Positions 45,339 to 53,315 of a stretch of 64,000 bases of DNA are shown here, piece after piece (position 1 is the stretch's first letter; every line of letters begins with the position of its first letter). The translations under genes and the position numbers were made by a program. The notes under the pieces were generated by a model. It searched no databases, was not told where the DNA came from, and worked only from the letters and a program-made list of their open reading frames with translations. This DNA comes from Hyphomicrobiales bacterium (GTDB lineage Bacteria; Pseudomonadota; Alphaproteobacteria; Rhizobiales; Rhizobiaceae), in contig UBUL01000023.1 of NCBI GenBank assembly GCA_900468625.1, positions 62,001 to 126,000 on the forward strand, given 5' to 3'.

Positions 45339-46076
45339 TTACTTGATCAAGCCCACACGCAAGGCCTTGGCAACGGCCTGCGTACGGTTGACCGTGTCGA
45401 GCTTCTTGGTAGCTCTGTTCAGGTAGTGATTGACCGTATGTTCCGAGAGCGCAAGTATCTCGGCGATTTCCGCGCTCGTCTTTCCGGCCGCCGTCCAGTT
45501 CAGGCAGTCGATTTCCCTGTCGGTGAGGGCATCGACGATCCGTACATCGAGGCTGCGGATTTCCGCAAGCCGATCGAAAACGTGGATTGCGATATAGAAA
45601 AGGTCCTTGATCTCGTCGGTCGAAAAAAGGTCGCGGTCGCCGGCCAGCGAGACCGCGCCACGAAGGCCGGAGGCGTCATGGGTCGGCAAATAGATGAAAC
45701 GCGTCATGCGAAAGCGTTCAAACAGAGCTACGACGAGCTGCGACTTGCTCTCCTCGCGATTGGGATTTGCCGCCACCTCATAAAGAAAGGGCAGCGTGGA
45801 ACCGCGCAGACGCTGCAAGACGGGGCTGGTCGACAGCAGGCTTTCCTGATCGTAGATCGATAGAAGTTCGGCCGGCCAATTGTTGATCACCGAGTTGCTC
45901 TGCAGGTCGTGGGACGTGATCGGCGGCAGGTTGAGTACCATGAAGGCCCGGCAACGATAGACCTCCGTTACGCCCTTCATGAAGCGAAACACATCGAACT
46001 GCGTTTTAAGTCTGCTGATTTCCTCGATAAAATCCTCGCCACGAGGGGACATTCCCGCTTGTATCAATGCCGCCAT
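45339..46076 (-). CDS. LuxR-type transcription factor with autoinducer-domain fold
   Basis: 245 residues from ATG 46076 (MAALIQAGMSPRGEDF), preceded by AGAAG. The N-terminal ~165 residues resemble autoinducer-binding domains, but the position of the conserved Asp of the TraR 'DP' pair is Ser ('LLSTSPVLQRL'), so acyl-homoserine lactone binding is doubtful. The C-terminal HTH is intact ('ALTDREIDCLNWTAAGKTSA', 'SEHTVNHYLNRATKKL'). No luxI-type synthase is nearby, so it is a solo. It is like other rhizobial LuxR solos; target genes unknown. Confidence 0.88.
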   Translation of the reverse strand: MAALIQAGMSPRGEDFIEEISRLKTQFDVFRFMKGVTEVYRCRAFMVLNLPPITSHDLQSNSVINNWPAELLSIYDQESLLSTSPVLQRLRGSTLPFLYEVAANPNREESKSQLVVALFERFRMTRFIYLPTHDASGLRGAVSLAGDRDLFSTDEIKDLFYIAIHVFDRLAEIRSLDVRIVDALTDREIDCLNWTAAGKTSAEIAEILALSEHTVNHYLNRATKKLDTVNRTQAVAKALRVGLIK

Positions 46077-46406
46077 CACCAGTCTTCTTTATGTAAAAGA
46101 GGGAAAAAATACGAAACTTCCGTCTCTTGCCCCTCACGATTATCGTACCGGCGCCGATACAAGGCGCTCGATAAAATATAAATTTTTCAAAATCGTGACC
46201 GCAATAACGCTCGTTACTATCATGTCCTCTCGCAACTCGCCGAATCCTGCAGGATTCCAATAATCACCGGGAGATAATGGCAGCTCTTGCGCATATCTCA
46301 ACAGTAAAATTCCAGATGAACGAGCAATTTGGCCAAGGCCCGGCGCTGGCTTCAGAATCAAGGAGGCAGGCGGGTTTCGAAGAGCCGGCGCGAGAGATTT
46401 ATCGGA
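46077..46406. other. Intergenic region between luxR-type and iclR-type genes, 330 bp
   Basis: This region includes the promoter side of the LuxR-type gene and the 3' end of the IclR-type gene. It is AT-richer than the genes and contains a 16-bp perfect palindrome at 46242-46257. No additional gene is supported. Confidence 0.45.
46242..46257. promoter_or_regulatory. Perfect 16-bp palindrome upstream of the LuxR-type gene
   Basis: GAATCCTGCAGGATTC is a perfect palindrome, ~166 bases upstream of the LuxR-type start. LuxR-family proteins bind 18-20 bp dyads with a CTGCAG-like core, so this is a candidate autoregulatory site. The distance is somewhat long for a -35 overlap. Confidence 0.45.
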
Positions 46407-47222
46407 TCAACGCTTTGGCCCCATGCGATTGCGCATGTCCATCATGATCGAATCGGCCGCCGCAACCACCAACGGCGCCCATGCCTGCAACTTCTGGGGC
46501 GTGACGCGATAGGCCGGCCCGGTCACCGAGACGCCGGCCAGCATGTCACCATCATCCGAGCGGATCGGGGCGGCCACGCAGCATATGCCGCTTTCGTGCT
46601 CTTCGAGATCGAAGGCATGGCCCCGCGCCCTGATTGCAGCGATATCGGAGAGTAATTCGGCAGGACCGCGGAGCGTATGCTCGGTATAGAGGCGAAATTC
46701 GAAGCCCGAGATCCTCGCTGCAAGCTCTGCTTCGTCGAGCGCGGAGAGAGCGGCCTTGCCGACACCGGTGCAGTAGGCAGGGGATGCATTGCCGATCTGG
46801 GAATACATCCGCACGGACTGGCGGCCTTCCACCTTGTCGAGATAGATGACCTCAGCGCCGCGCAGGACGCCGAGATGGACGGTTTCACCGGTATATTCCT
46901 GCAGGCGATGCAAATGCGGTTCGGCAACGGCGCGGAACTCATTGCGCGCCCAGCTGCGCGATGCGAATGTCAGGAGTCTGAGGCCGATCAGATAACGCCC
47001 GTCGCGATCGACCTCCAGAAGCCCTTCTTCGACGAGGTGCGATAATTGCCGATGCAGCGTGCCCCGCGGCTGATCCGAGGACGTGAGAATGTCGGTGAAA
47101 CGCATCGGACCGTCGGCGAGCGCTACGAGATCGAGCAGGGAGACGAGTTTTCCCAGCGTTCCGGTTTCCCGATCGCGGCGGACTTTATTTTTTCCGCCCT
47201 CTGAACCCATATCCTCGTTCAT
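46407..47222 (-). CDS. IclR-family regulator of the galactose operon
   Basis: 271 residues. N-terminal winged helix (~22-85: 'LVSLLDLVALADGPMRFTDI', 'QPRGTLHRQLSHLVEEGLLE') and C-terminal effector domain (~100-265: 'GETVHLGVLRGAEVIYLDKV', 'SPAYCTGVGKAALSALDE', 'ICCVAAPIR'). It is divergent from the galactose operon, which has a palindrome near the start of transcription; repression relieved by a pathway intermediate is the likely mode. Confidence 0.92.
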   Translation of the reverse strand: MNEDMGSEGGKNKVRRDRETGTLGKLVSLLDLVALADGPMRFTDILTSSDQPRGTLHRQLSHLVEEGLLEVDRDGRYLIGLRLLTFASRSWARNEFRAVAEPHLHRLQEYTGETVHLGVLRGAEVIYLDKVEGRQSVRMYSQIGNASPAYCTGVGKAALSALDEAELAARISGFEFRLYTEHTLRGPAELLSDIAAIRARGHAFDLEEHESGICCVAAPIRSDDGDMLAGVSVTGPAYRVTPQKLQAWAPLVVAAADSIMMDMRNRMGPKR

Positions 47223-47248
47223 TCATTTCTCTCTGGCAGAGCGGCGCT

Positions 47249-47325
47249 AGAGCCGGATGGTTTTGGATCGAAGAAGTAGTGCATGTCGTGCGAAAACCGA
47301 TCACACTTTTCGGCACCATGTTCTA
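47249..47325. repeat. RIME-like element, A module, shortened
   Basis: Starts TAGAGCCGGATGGTTTTG and ends GGCACCATGTTCTA. It resembles 5286-5401 but lacks the inner palindrome. It fills the space between the IclR start and the operon's -35 box. Confidence 0.62.
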
Positions 47326-47328
47326 TCC

Positions 47329-47357
47329 TTGACACGATGAGACGGTAGTCCGATAAT
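47329..47357 (+). promoter_or_regulatory. Sigma70-type promoter of the galactose operon
   Basis: TTGACA (47329-47334), 17 bases, GATAAT (47352-47357). Near consensus, so the operon should be strongly transcribed when not repressed. A start near 47364 would put the first gene's ribosome site in a ~45-base leader. Confidence 0.75.
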
Positions 47358-47375
47358 TCCATATAGTCAAATTAT

Positions 47376-47392
47376 GTTCCAAATAATGGAAC
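47376..47392. promoter_or_regulatory. Probable IclR-type operator
   Basis: GTTCCA, 5 bases, TGGAAC: perfect 6-bp arms. It lies ~12 bases past the predicted transcription start and between promoter and first gene, where a repressor would block initiation or elongation. The TTCCA/TGGAA arms match the IclR family's typical dyad. Confidence 0.65.
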
Positions 47393-47418
47393 TTTCTATG
47401 AGTCCGGGAGGAGACACC

Positions 47419-48189
47419 TTGGCCGATATTCAGGCGCAATTTCCCGATCTGAAAGACCGCACCGTCCTCGTCACCGGCGGCGGTTCCGGCATCGGCGCAA
47501 GCCTCGTGGAAGCCTTCGCGAAACAGGGCGCAAAGGTCGCCTTCATCGATATCGCCGAGGAGCTCAGCAAGGCATTGGCGGCTAAGCTTTCAGACCAATC
47601 GGCCCATCCCGTTACCTTTTACCATGCCGATCTGCGTGATGTCGGCGCGATCAAAAGCACGGTTGCAGCGGTCGAGTCCGATCTCGGGGCGATCCGCGTG
47701 CTCATCAACAACGCGGCCTGGGACGACCGACACGATATCGATAGCACGACCGAGGAATATTGGGACAATAATCAGGCGATCAATCTGAAACAGGTCTTCT
47801 TCGTCTCGCAGGCGGCTGCACCCGGCATGCGGGCTGCCGGCGGCGGCGCGATCATCAATTTCTCCTCCATCGCTTTCAAGATGAATCCGCCGCTGCTGTC
47901 CTCCTACGCCAGCGCGAAGTCCGGCGTCATCGGGCTGACCAAGAGCTTTGCCGGACGCTTCGGGCCTGAGAATATCCGCGTCAACGCCGTTCTGCCCGGC
48001 ATGATCGTGACGCAGCGGCAGCTCGATCTGTGGCTAACCGAGGATGGCATGGACAAGATGATCGACCGGCAATGTCTGAAACGCGTGCTGAACGCCCAAG
48101 ATCTGGTCGGGCCGGTGCTGTTCCTGGCCTCCGACTGCTCGGGCGCTATGACTGGACAGGCCATCACTGTCGATGGCGGCATCTTCTGA
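47419..48189 (+). CDS. SDR-family sugar (galactose) dehydrogenase
   Basis: 256 residues from TTG 47419 (LADIQAQFPDLK). I chose TTG because GGGAGGAG (47405-47412) is 6 bases upstream; ATG 47374 and 47398 lie too close to, or inside, the leader. It has the cofactor site 'VTGGGSGIGASLVEAF', 'INNAAWDD', and the catalytic S-Y-K in 'INFSSIAFK' and 'SSYASAKSG'. It oxidises D-galactose to galactonolactone in the De Ley-Doudoroff pathway, judged from the downstream genes; the substrate is inferred. Confidence 0.85.
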   Translation: MADIQAQFPDLKDRTVLVTGGGSGIGASLVEAFAKQGAKVAFIDIAEELSKALAAKLSDQSAHPVTFYHADLRDVGAIKSTVAAVESDLGAIRVLINNAAWDDRHDIDSTTEEYWDNNQAINLKQVFFVSQAAAPGMRAAGGGAIINFSSIAFKMNPPLLSSYASAKSGVIGLTKSFAGRFGPENIRVNAVLPGMIVTQRQLDLWLTEDGMDKMIDRQCLKRVLNAQDLVGPVLFLASDCSGAMTGQAITVDGGIF

Positions 48190-48226
48190 CCTTGAGATTT
48201 CTGACCTAAGACTTGGAGCATTTCTC

Positions 48227-49159
48227 ATGACGAAACCCGCATATGTCGCGGTGGACTGGGGCACCAGCAGTTTCCGGCTGTGGCTGATCGGTGAAGACGG
48301 CAGTATTCTTTCGGAGCGCCGCAGCGGCGAAGGCATGACCACGGCGGCCCAAACCGGCTTCGCCAGGGTTCTGCAGACGCATCTCGACGCCGTATCGGCG
48401 CCGGATACCATTCCCGTCATCGTCTGCGGTATGGCCGGAGCGCGCCAGGGCTGGGTGGAAGCCGGATATATCGATACGCCGACCTCGCTCGCCGCCATTC
48501 TGACGGCCGCCGTCACCGTGCCGGAACAGACGCGCGACGTTCGCATCCTGCCGGGTCTGGCGCAGCGCAGCCAGCAAGCGCCTGACGTCATGCGCGGCGA
48601 GGAAACGCAGTTGCTCGGCGCGATTGCCGCCGATGCCAAGGGCGAACAACTCGTCTGCATGCCAGGAACACATTCGAAATGGGTGCGCGTACTTGACGGC
48701 CAGGTGACGGGCTTCTCCACCTTCATGACCGGCGAGCTCTTCGATGTCATTACCAAGCACAGCATTCTGTCGCACGCCGTTGCCGGCGCTGCCGACATGC
48801 CCGCCGATGTGAAGGCATTCGAAGCCGCCCTCAACGCGGCTCTGGACAAGCCGGCCCTCGTTACCAATCTGCTGTTCACGGCCCGCTCCGGCCAGCTTCT
48901 GAACGGGTTGACTGCGGCCGGCGCGCAGGCGCTGATATCAGGCACATTGATCGGCGCGGAAATCGCCGGCGCGCTTGCTTCCGCCGGGCAGAATGCGGCC
49001 ATCACACTCGTCGCCTCCGGCCGCCTGCGGGCTCTCTACGAGGATGCGTTCCGCGCCCTATCCCTCACCTGCAAGACCATCGACGCCGATGCCGCCGTCC
49101 GCCGCGGACTTTCCGCCGCGGCCGAAGCGATCTGGTTCAAGAAAGAAGGCAAGAACTGA
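48227..49159 (+). CDS. dgoK: 2-dehydro-3-deoxygalactonokinase
   Basis: 310 residues from ATG 48227 (MTKPAYVAVDWGTSSF), with GGAG upstream. Phosphorylates 2-keto-3-deoxygalactonate at C6. The N-terminal 'VDWGTSSFRLWLI' is the actin-fold ATP-binding signature of DgoK, and 'VCGMAGARQGWVEAGYI' and 'MPGTHSKWVRV' are specific to the family. The stop overlaps the dgoA start by one base, so translation is coupled. Confidence 0.95.
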   Translation: MTKPAYVAVDWGTSSFRLWLIGEDGSILSERRSGEGMTTAAQTGFARVLQTHLDAVSAPDTIPVIVCGMAGARQGWVEAGYIDTPTSLAAILTAAVTVPEQTRDVRILPGLAQRSQQAPDVMRGEETQLLGAIAADAKGEQLVCMPGTHSKWVRVLDGQVTGFSTFMTGELFDVITKHSILSHAVAGAADMPADVKAFEAALNAALDKPALVTNLLFTARSGQLLNGLTAAGAQALISGTLIGAEIAGALASAGQNAAITLVASGRLRALYEDAFRALSLTCKTIDADAAVRRGLSAAAEAIWFKKEGKN

Positions 49160-49794
49160 TGACGACCCGCATCCCCTTCCCGCCCATGGAGCGCCCGCTC
49201 ATTGCCATTCTTCGCGGCATCAAGCCGGACGAAACGGCCGATATCGTCGGCGCGCTGATCGAAAACGGCTTCATGGCAATCGAGATCCCGCTGAATTCGC
49301 CGGATCCGTTCCGCTCCATCGAGATCGCCGCTAGGATGGCGCCGGCGAATTGCCTGATCGGCGCCGGCACCGTGCTGACGATCGAAGACGTCGACAGGCT
49401 CGATGGCGCCGGCGGCAAGCTGCTGGTGACGCCGAATGTGGAGCCTGCGGTGATCAGCCGCGCGCGTGACAAGGGCATGGTGACGATGCCGGGCGTGTTT
49501 ACCGCCACGGAAGCGCTTTCGGCCGCCCGTGCGGGTGCCACCGGCCTCAAATTCTTCCCCGCCGGCGTGCTCGGCGCTTCCGGCATTACAGCCATCCGCG
49601 CGGTGCTGCCGCCGGAACTTCTCGTCGCGGCGGTCGGCGGGGTTTCGGACCAGAATTTCGCCGACTACACCAAGGCAGGCATCCTCGCCTTCGGTCTCGG
49701 CACCAGCCTCTACAAGCCGGGAATGACGGCGGCCGAGGTTGCCGAACGCGCCAAGGTCACCATTTATGCCTATGATGCAGCCAGAGGAGCCTGA
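49159..49794 (+). CDS. dgoA: 2-dehydro-3-deoxy-6-phosphogalactonate aldolase
   Basis: 211 residues. Cleaves KDPGal to pyruvate and glyceraldehyde-3-phosphate. The KDPG-aldolase family signatures are 'PLIAILRGIKPDE', 'GAGTVLTIEDVDRL', 'VTPNVEPAVI', and the Schiff-base Lys in 'ATGLKFFPAGVLGASGI'. Its A of ATG is the last base of the dgoK stop. Confidence 0.95.
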   Translation: MTTRIPFPPMERPLIAILRGIKPDETADIVGALIENGFMAIEIPLNSPDPFRSIEIAARMAPANCLIGAGTVLTIEDVDRLDGAGGKLLVTPNVEPAVISRARDKGMVTMPGVFTATEALSAARAGATGLKFFPAGVLGASGITAIRAVLPPELLVAAVGGVSDQNFADYTKAGILAFGLGTSLYKPGMTAAEVAERAKVTIYAYDAARGA

Positions 49795-49797
49795 TCT

Positions 49798-50685
49798 ATG
49801 ACGGATATTCATGATTTTCAGGGGAATATTCTCTGCAACACCTCGTCCGTCCTGGGAGAAGGCCCGACTTACGATCCGGATACGGACACCGTCTGGTGGT
49901 TCAATATCCTCGGCAAGGAACTGCACGAATTGCATCTGCCGACCGGCAAGAAACAGATTCACGAGCTGCCGATGATGGCAAGCGTGCTGGCCCGCGTCGA
50001 TGCGGAACGGCAGATGCTCGCCACCGAACAGGGCCTGTTCCTTCGCGACGTCGCGACCGGCGAGCTGAGCTTCTATACGGCCATCGAAGCCGACAAGCCC
50101 GAGAACCGCTCCAATGACGGGCGCACGCATATTTCCGGATCGCTTTGGATCGGCACCATGGGCAAGCGCGCCGAGATGCAGGCAGGCGCGATCTATCATG
50201 TCGCCGGCGGCAAGGTCACCAAGATCTTCGATCAGATCAGCATCCCGAATTCCATCTGCTTCTCGCCCGACGGCACGATCGGATACTTCACCGACACCCG
50301 CGTCAGCCAGCTCATGCGCGTGCTCGTCGACCCCCAGACGGGGCTTCCGACCGGCGAGCCGATCGTCATGGTCGACAGCATGGAAGACCCCGGCGGCCTC
50401 GACGGCTCGGTCTGCGACGCGGACGGCTATATTTGGAACGCCCGCTGGGGCTCCGGCTTCGTCGACAAATACAGCCCGGACGGCCTGCGCATCGAGCGCT
50501 TTCGCGTGCCCGCCATGCAGCCTTCCTGCCCGGCCTTCATCGGCAAGAATGCGGACCGGCTGGCCGTGACGACCGCCTGGGAAGGGCTGGATGAGGAAGC
50601 CCGGTCCATGCAGCCGCAGGCCGGCGCTCTTCTGGAACTCGGCTTGACGGTGAAAGGCGTTTTCGACCCTCCATACAAGCTTTGA
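49798..50685 (+). CDS. SMP-30/gluconolactonase family lactonase
   Basis: 295 residues. Calcium-binding beta-propeller lactonase: 'NTSSVLGEGPTYDPDTDTVW' (metal Glu), 'NRSNDGRTHISGSLWIGTMG', 'SIPNSICFSPDGTIGYFTDT' and 'LDGSVCDADGYIWNARWGSG' are the family's metal-site blocks. In this context it should open galactonolactone to galactonate, linking the dehydrogenase with the kinase. It starts 4 bases after the dgoA stop. Confidence 0.92.
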   Translation: MTDIHDFQGNILCNTSSVLGEGPTYDPDTDTVWWFNILGKELHELHLPTGKKQIHELPMMASVLARVDAERQMLATEQGLFLRDVATGELSFYTAIEADKPENRSNDGRTHISGSLWIGTMGKRAEMQAGAIYHVAGGKVTKIFDQISIPNSICFSPDGTIGYFTDTRVSQLMRVLVDPQTGLPTGEPIVMVDSMEDPGGLDGSVCDADGYIWNARWGSGFVDKYSPDGLRIERFRVPAMQPSCPAFIGKNADRLAVTTAWEGLDEEARSMQPQAGALLELGLTVKGVFDPPYKL

Positions 50686-50688
50686 TTG

Positions 50689-50731
50689 AATGCCGCCTTC
50701 AGACGACAGACGCTGAAGGCGGCATTGTTTT
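50689..50731 (+). terminator. Terminator of the galactose operon
   Basis: AATGCCGCCTTCAG (50689-50702), 10 bases, CTGAAGGCGGCATT (50713-50726), then GTTTTC. A 14-bp perfect stem immediately after the stop. Confidence 0.9.
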
Positions 50732-51041
50732 CGGCGGATAATGCAAGCTCGGAAGACATCCGGCCGCGCGGGAAATTGAAACCCGCATTGAATTGCCGTC
50801 GTTATCCCAGCAATCTTTCCGGTTGTTTCGCGAAGCGCTAATTCTCTGACTTCACGCGGCATTCCGTCATCTTCCGCGCCATGCGACGCGACTTTCTGCA
50901 ACTTTTGACGGAACCAAAACCTACCTGAGCCATTGCTCCTACGACCGATACGATAACGGTCGGCACCACAAGGTTCCACTCGCGCTGGTAAGCATGCGCG
51001 TGTGATTAAGTGTGCCCATCAGAATGAAAGGTAGGTTCACG
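50732..51041 (+). other. Promoter region of the PRC-barrel gene, about 310 bp
   Basis: Nothing coding is supported. GGAAC (50910-50914), 16 bases, CATT (50931-50934) resembles the extracytoplasmic general-stress sigma consensus GGAAC-N16-CGTT with one mismatch. That would give a ~100-base leader before the gene. No terminator or repeat was seen. Confidence 0.4.
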
Positions 51042-51668
51042 ATGACTGGGAAACTCTTCACCTCCGTCGCCGCAGGCGCAATCTTCGCAACTGCATCCGT
51101 GCTTTCGCCCATGGCCTTCGCGCAGGCGCAGCAGCCGTCGAACGGGGGTACAGGCAACAACAATGCACCGCTGACGCAGTCTGCTCCGGCAACACCGGGC
51201 GCTGCGAAGCCGGATAATTCCACGCCCCAGAAAAACGCTCAGGCACCCGCCCCAGCGACGGGGTCGCAGCCATCCGGCGGCTATCTGACCATGCAGTCGG
51301 CCGATCAGATCAGCGCCAAGACCTATATGGGCCAATCGGTCTATAACGGTCAGAACGAAAGCATCGGCAGCATTAACGACCTGATCCTGCAGAAGCAGGG
51401 CGGTGTTATCGCCGCAGTCGTCGGTGTCGGCGGCTTCCTTGGCATGGGTCAGAAGAATGTCGCCGTTCCCTTCGACAAGATCAGCGCCGCCCAGAATCCC
51501 CAGGATGGCACCATCAAGCTGACGACCACCGAGACGGCAGACGCGCTGAAGGCCGCGCCGGAGTTCAAGACGCTTGCGATGCAGGCTTCCGACAAGGCGG
51601 CAAGCTCGGCCGGCACATCGACCACGCCGGCAACGGACAGCACGACAACGTCGTCGACCAACAAATAA
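51042..51668 (+). CDS. Secreted PRC-barrel domain protein
   Basis: 208 residues from ATG 51042 (MTGKLFTSVAAGAIFATA), with AAAGGTAGG upstream; ATG 51024 is in frame but leaves the site out. Signal peptide ~1-27 (cleavage after AFA). Linker of Ala/Pro/Asn/Ser (~30-80), then a PRC-barrel (~90-165, 'YMGQSVYNGQNESIGSINDL', 'GVIAAVVGVGGFLGMGQKNV', 'VPFDKISAAQNPQDG'). The tail is Thr/Ser-rich. PRC-barrel proteins of this type are often stress-induced envelope proteins in rhizobia; the function is not known. Confidence 0.85.
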   Translation: MTGKLFTSVAAGAIFATASVLSPMAFAQAQQPSNGGTGNNNAPLTQSAPATPGAAKPDNSTPQKNAQAPAPATGSQPSGGYLTMQSADQISAKTYMGQSVYNGQNESIGSINDLILQKQGGVIAAVVGVGGFLGMGQKNVAVPFDKISAAQNPQDGTIKLTTTETADALKAAPEFKTLAMQASDKAASSAGTSTTPATDSTTTSSTNK

Positions 51669-51764
51669 GCTATTGGTCAGGCGAAATGCAGAAGCTGCGG
51701 CCTTTACAGGCCGCGGCATTCGCGATTTCAGGATGAGGGAGCGGTTCAGCTCTTCGCAGGATCC

Positions 51765-51836
51765 TAGAGCCGCTCTATCTCGTTGTTTTCAGGCAATCCG
51801 CAGCGGAAAACCGCGCGCCTTTCCTGAAGGCAGCTA
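51765..51836. repeat. RIME-like element at the end of the GGDEF-EAL gene
   Basis: Starts TAGAGCCGCTCTATCTCG and holds the AAAACCGC...TTTCC core found in the copies at 5286, 47249 and 59470. The last bases, CTA, are the reverse-strand TAG stop of the GGDEF-EAL gene. Confidence 0.6.
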
Positions 51837-53189
51837 AGCGATCTCGCGTTCGTTGCCGGCTTCGAAATAGTGTGTCTGCAGATAGCGAAGCGTTGCAGCG
51901 CCATCTGCGGGTTTTCCGAAATAATACCCTTGTCCCATGGCGCAACCCAGCGCCTTCAGCTTCGCCGCTTCGGCACGTTCCTCAATGCCTTCCGCGACGA
52001 CGCGCAGCTCCAGCCCCTCGCACATGGCGAGAACCGCCTTGATGATGTGCTCGGACGTCCGATCAGAATTCATGCGCGAGACGAAGGCCCGGTCGATCTT
52101 CACCTTGTCGAAACTGAACTCGCGCAGGCGCCCGAGACTGGATTGGCCAGTGCCAAAATCATCAAGGGAAATGCGAACGCCGGCCGCGCGCAGGTCCGCA
52201 ATGATGCGATGGGCAGTATCGGCCGAGCTCACGACCGCAGTTTCGGTGATTTCGAGTTCGAGACGATGCGGGTCCAGGCCGGCACGCGCGAGAATGGCGA
52301 GAACGCTGCTGCTGGTGCCGGGATCCATCAGCTGCGCGGAGGACAGATTGAAGGACAGGAAAAGCTCGCGCGGCCAGGAGAGCGCCGCCTCCGCCGCTTT
52401 GCGCAGAAGCGTTTCGGAAAGTGCGTCGATGAAGCCGCGCTCCTCGGCAAGCGGTACGAAAACGGCTGGCGAAACGAAGCCGAGATCCGGATCGCTCCAA
52501 CGCGCCAGGGCCTCGAAGCCGAGAACCATGTTATTGGAGAGCGAGACGATCGGCTGGAAATGCACGTCGATGGCATCGGAAATGATGGCATTGCGCAGTG
52601 CCTGTTCAAGCTGCGTCGCACGCTTCATCTCCTGCGCGATCTCCCTCGAATAGACGGTGATCTGGCCCCGGCCGCGGCGCTTCGAGCGATAGAGCGCGGT
52701 ATCCGCACTCTTGAGGAGGTCCTCGAACTTCTCCCCGGCGAACGGGTGGATGGCAAAACCGAAGGATGCGGAAAGGCGAACGTTGCGATCGCCGAGATCG
52801 TAGGGCGCGGACAGTACTTCGCGGATCATCTGCCCGAATTTTTCTGCGCCGACGCGTTCGAAAACCAGCGGCAGGACGAAGGCAAATTCGTCGCCGTCAT
52901 GACGCGTCACCATCGCGCCATCCGGAATGCAGGCCTTGAGACGATGTGCGACCTGGCAGAGTATTTCGTCGCCGGCATCGACGCCGAACAGGTCATTGAT
53001 CGGCTTGAAGGCATCCAGATTGACAATCCCGATGGTAAAAGGCGCAGGATCTCCGGCGCGCTCGAGCGAAAGCGCGCGCGCCCGTTCGCGCATGCGATGG
53101 CGATTGCCCAATCCGGTGAGCGGATCCGTGTAAGCGATTGCTCGCGGCTCCTGATTGGCCGGCCCCGGCAGCGTTTCAGTCGATTTCAT
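51834..53189 (-). CDS. GGDEF-EAL protein, probable c-di-GMP phosphodiesterase
   Basis: 451 residues from ATG 53189 (MKSTETLPGPANQEP). GGDEF domain ~20-180 begins with 'DPLTGLGNRHRMRERARAL', but the active motif reads DGDEF ('RHDGDEFAF') rather than GGDEF, and no RxxD inhibition site is visible. EAL domain ~200-440 has all catalytic motifs: 'GFEALARW', 'ELEITETAVV', 'DDFGTGQSSLGRL', 'KIDRAF', 'VVAEGIE' and 'GQGYYFGKP'. It therefore most likely cleaves c-di-GMP, with GGDEF as a GTP-sensing or inactive partner. No membrane segment. Lies next to a PAS-receiver gene transcribed the same way. Confidence 0.9.
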   Translation of the reverse strand: MKSTETLPGPANQEPRAIAYTDPLTGLGNRHRMRERARALSLERAGDPAPFTIGIVNLDAFKPINDLFGVDAGDEILCQVAHRLKACIPDGAMVTRHDGDEFAFVLPLVFERVGAEKFGQMIREVLSAPYDLGDRNVRLSASFGFAIHPFAGEKFEDLLKSADTALYRSKRRGRGQITVYSREIAQEMKRATQLEQALRNAIISDAIDVHFQPIVSLSNNMVLGFEALARWSDPDLGFVSPAVFVPLAEERGFIDALSETLLRKAAEAALSWPRELFLSFNLSSAQLMDPGTSSSVLAILARAGLDPHRLELEITETAVVSSADTAHRIIADLRAAGVRISLDDFGTGQSSLGRLREFSFDKVKIDRAFVSRMNSDRTSEHIIKAVLAMCEGLELRVVAEGIEERAEAAKLKALGCAMGQGYYFGKPADGAATLRYLQTHYFEAGNEREIA

Positions 53190-53315
53190 ATTTGTTTCCG
53201 ACCTTTTCTCCACCCGGGAAAAAGCATGACGGGGAAGTCTTAACAAAAAATGGCGGGGCGACAGTCAATCAATGCCAGCAATAACTTACGGTCGGAACTG
53301 TTGTGATTATAATAT

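Noticed and set aside
49036..50979. 647-codon open frame on the minus strand across dgoK, dgoA and the lactonase gene
   Set aside because: It is antisense to three well-identified genes; such long frames arise from high GC at third codon positions. The translation is Arg/Gly/His-rich with no domain.
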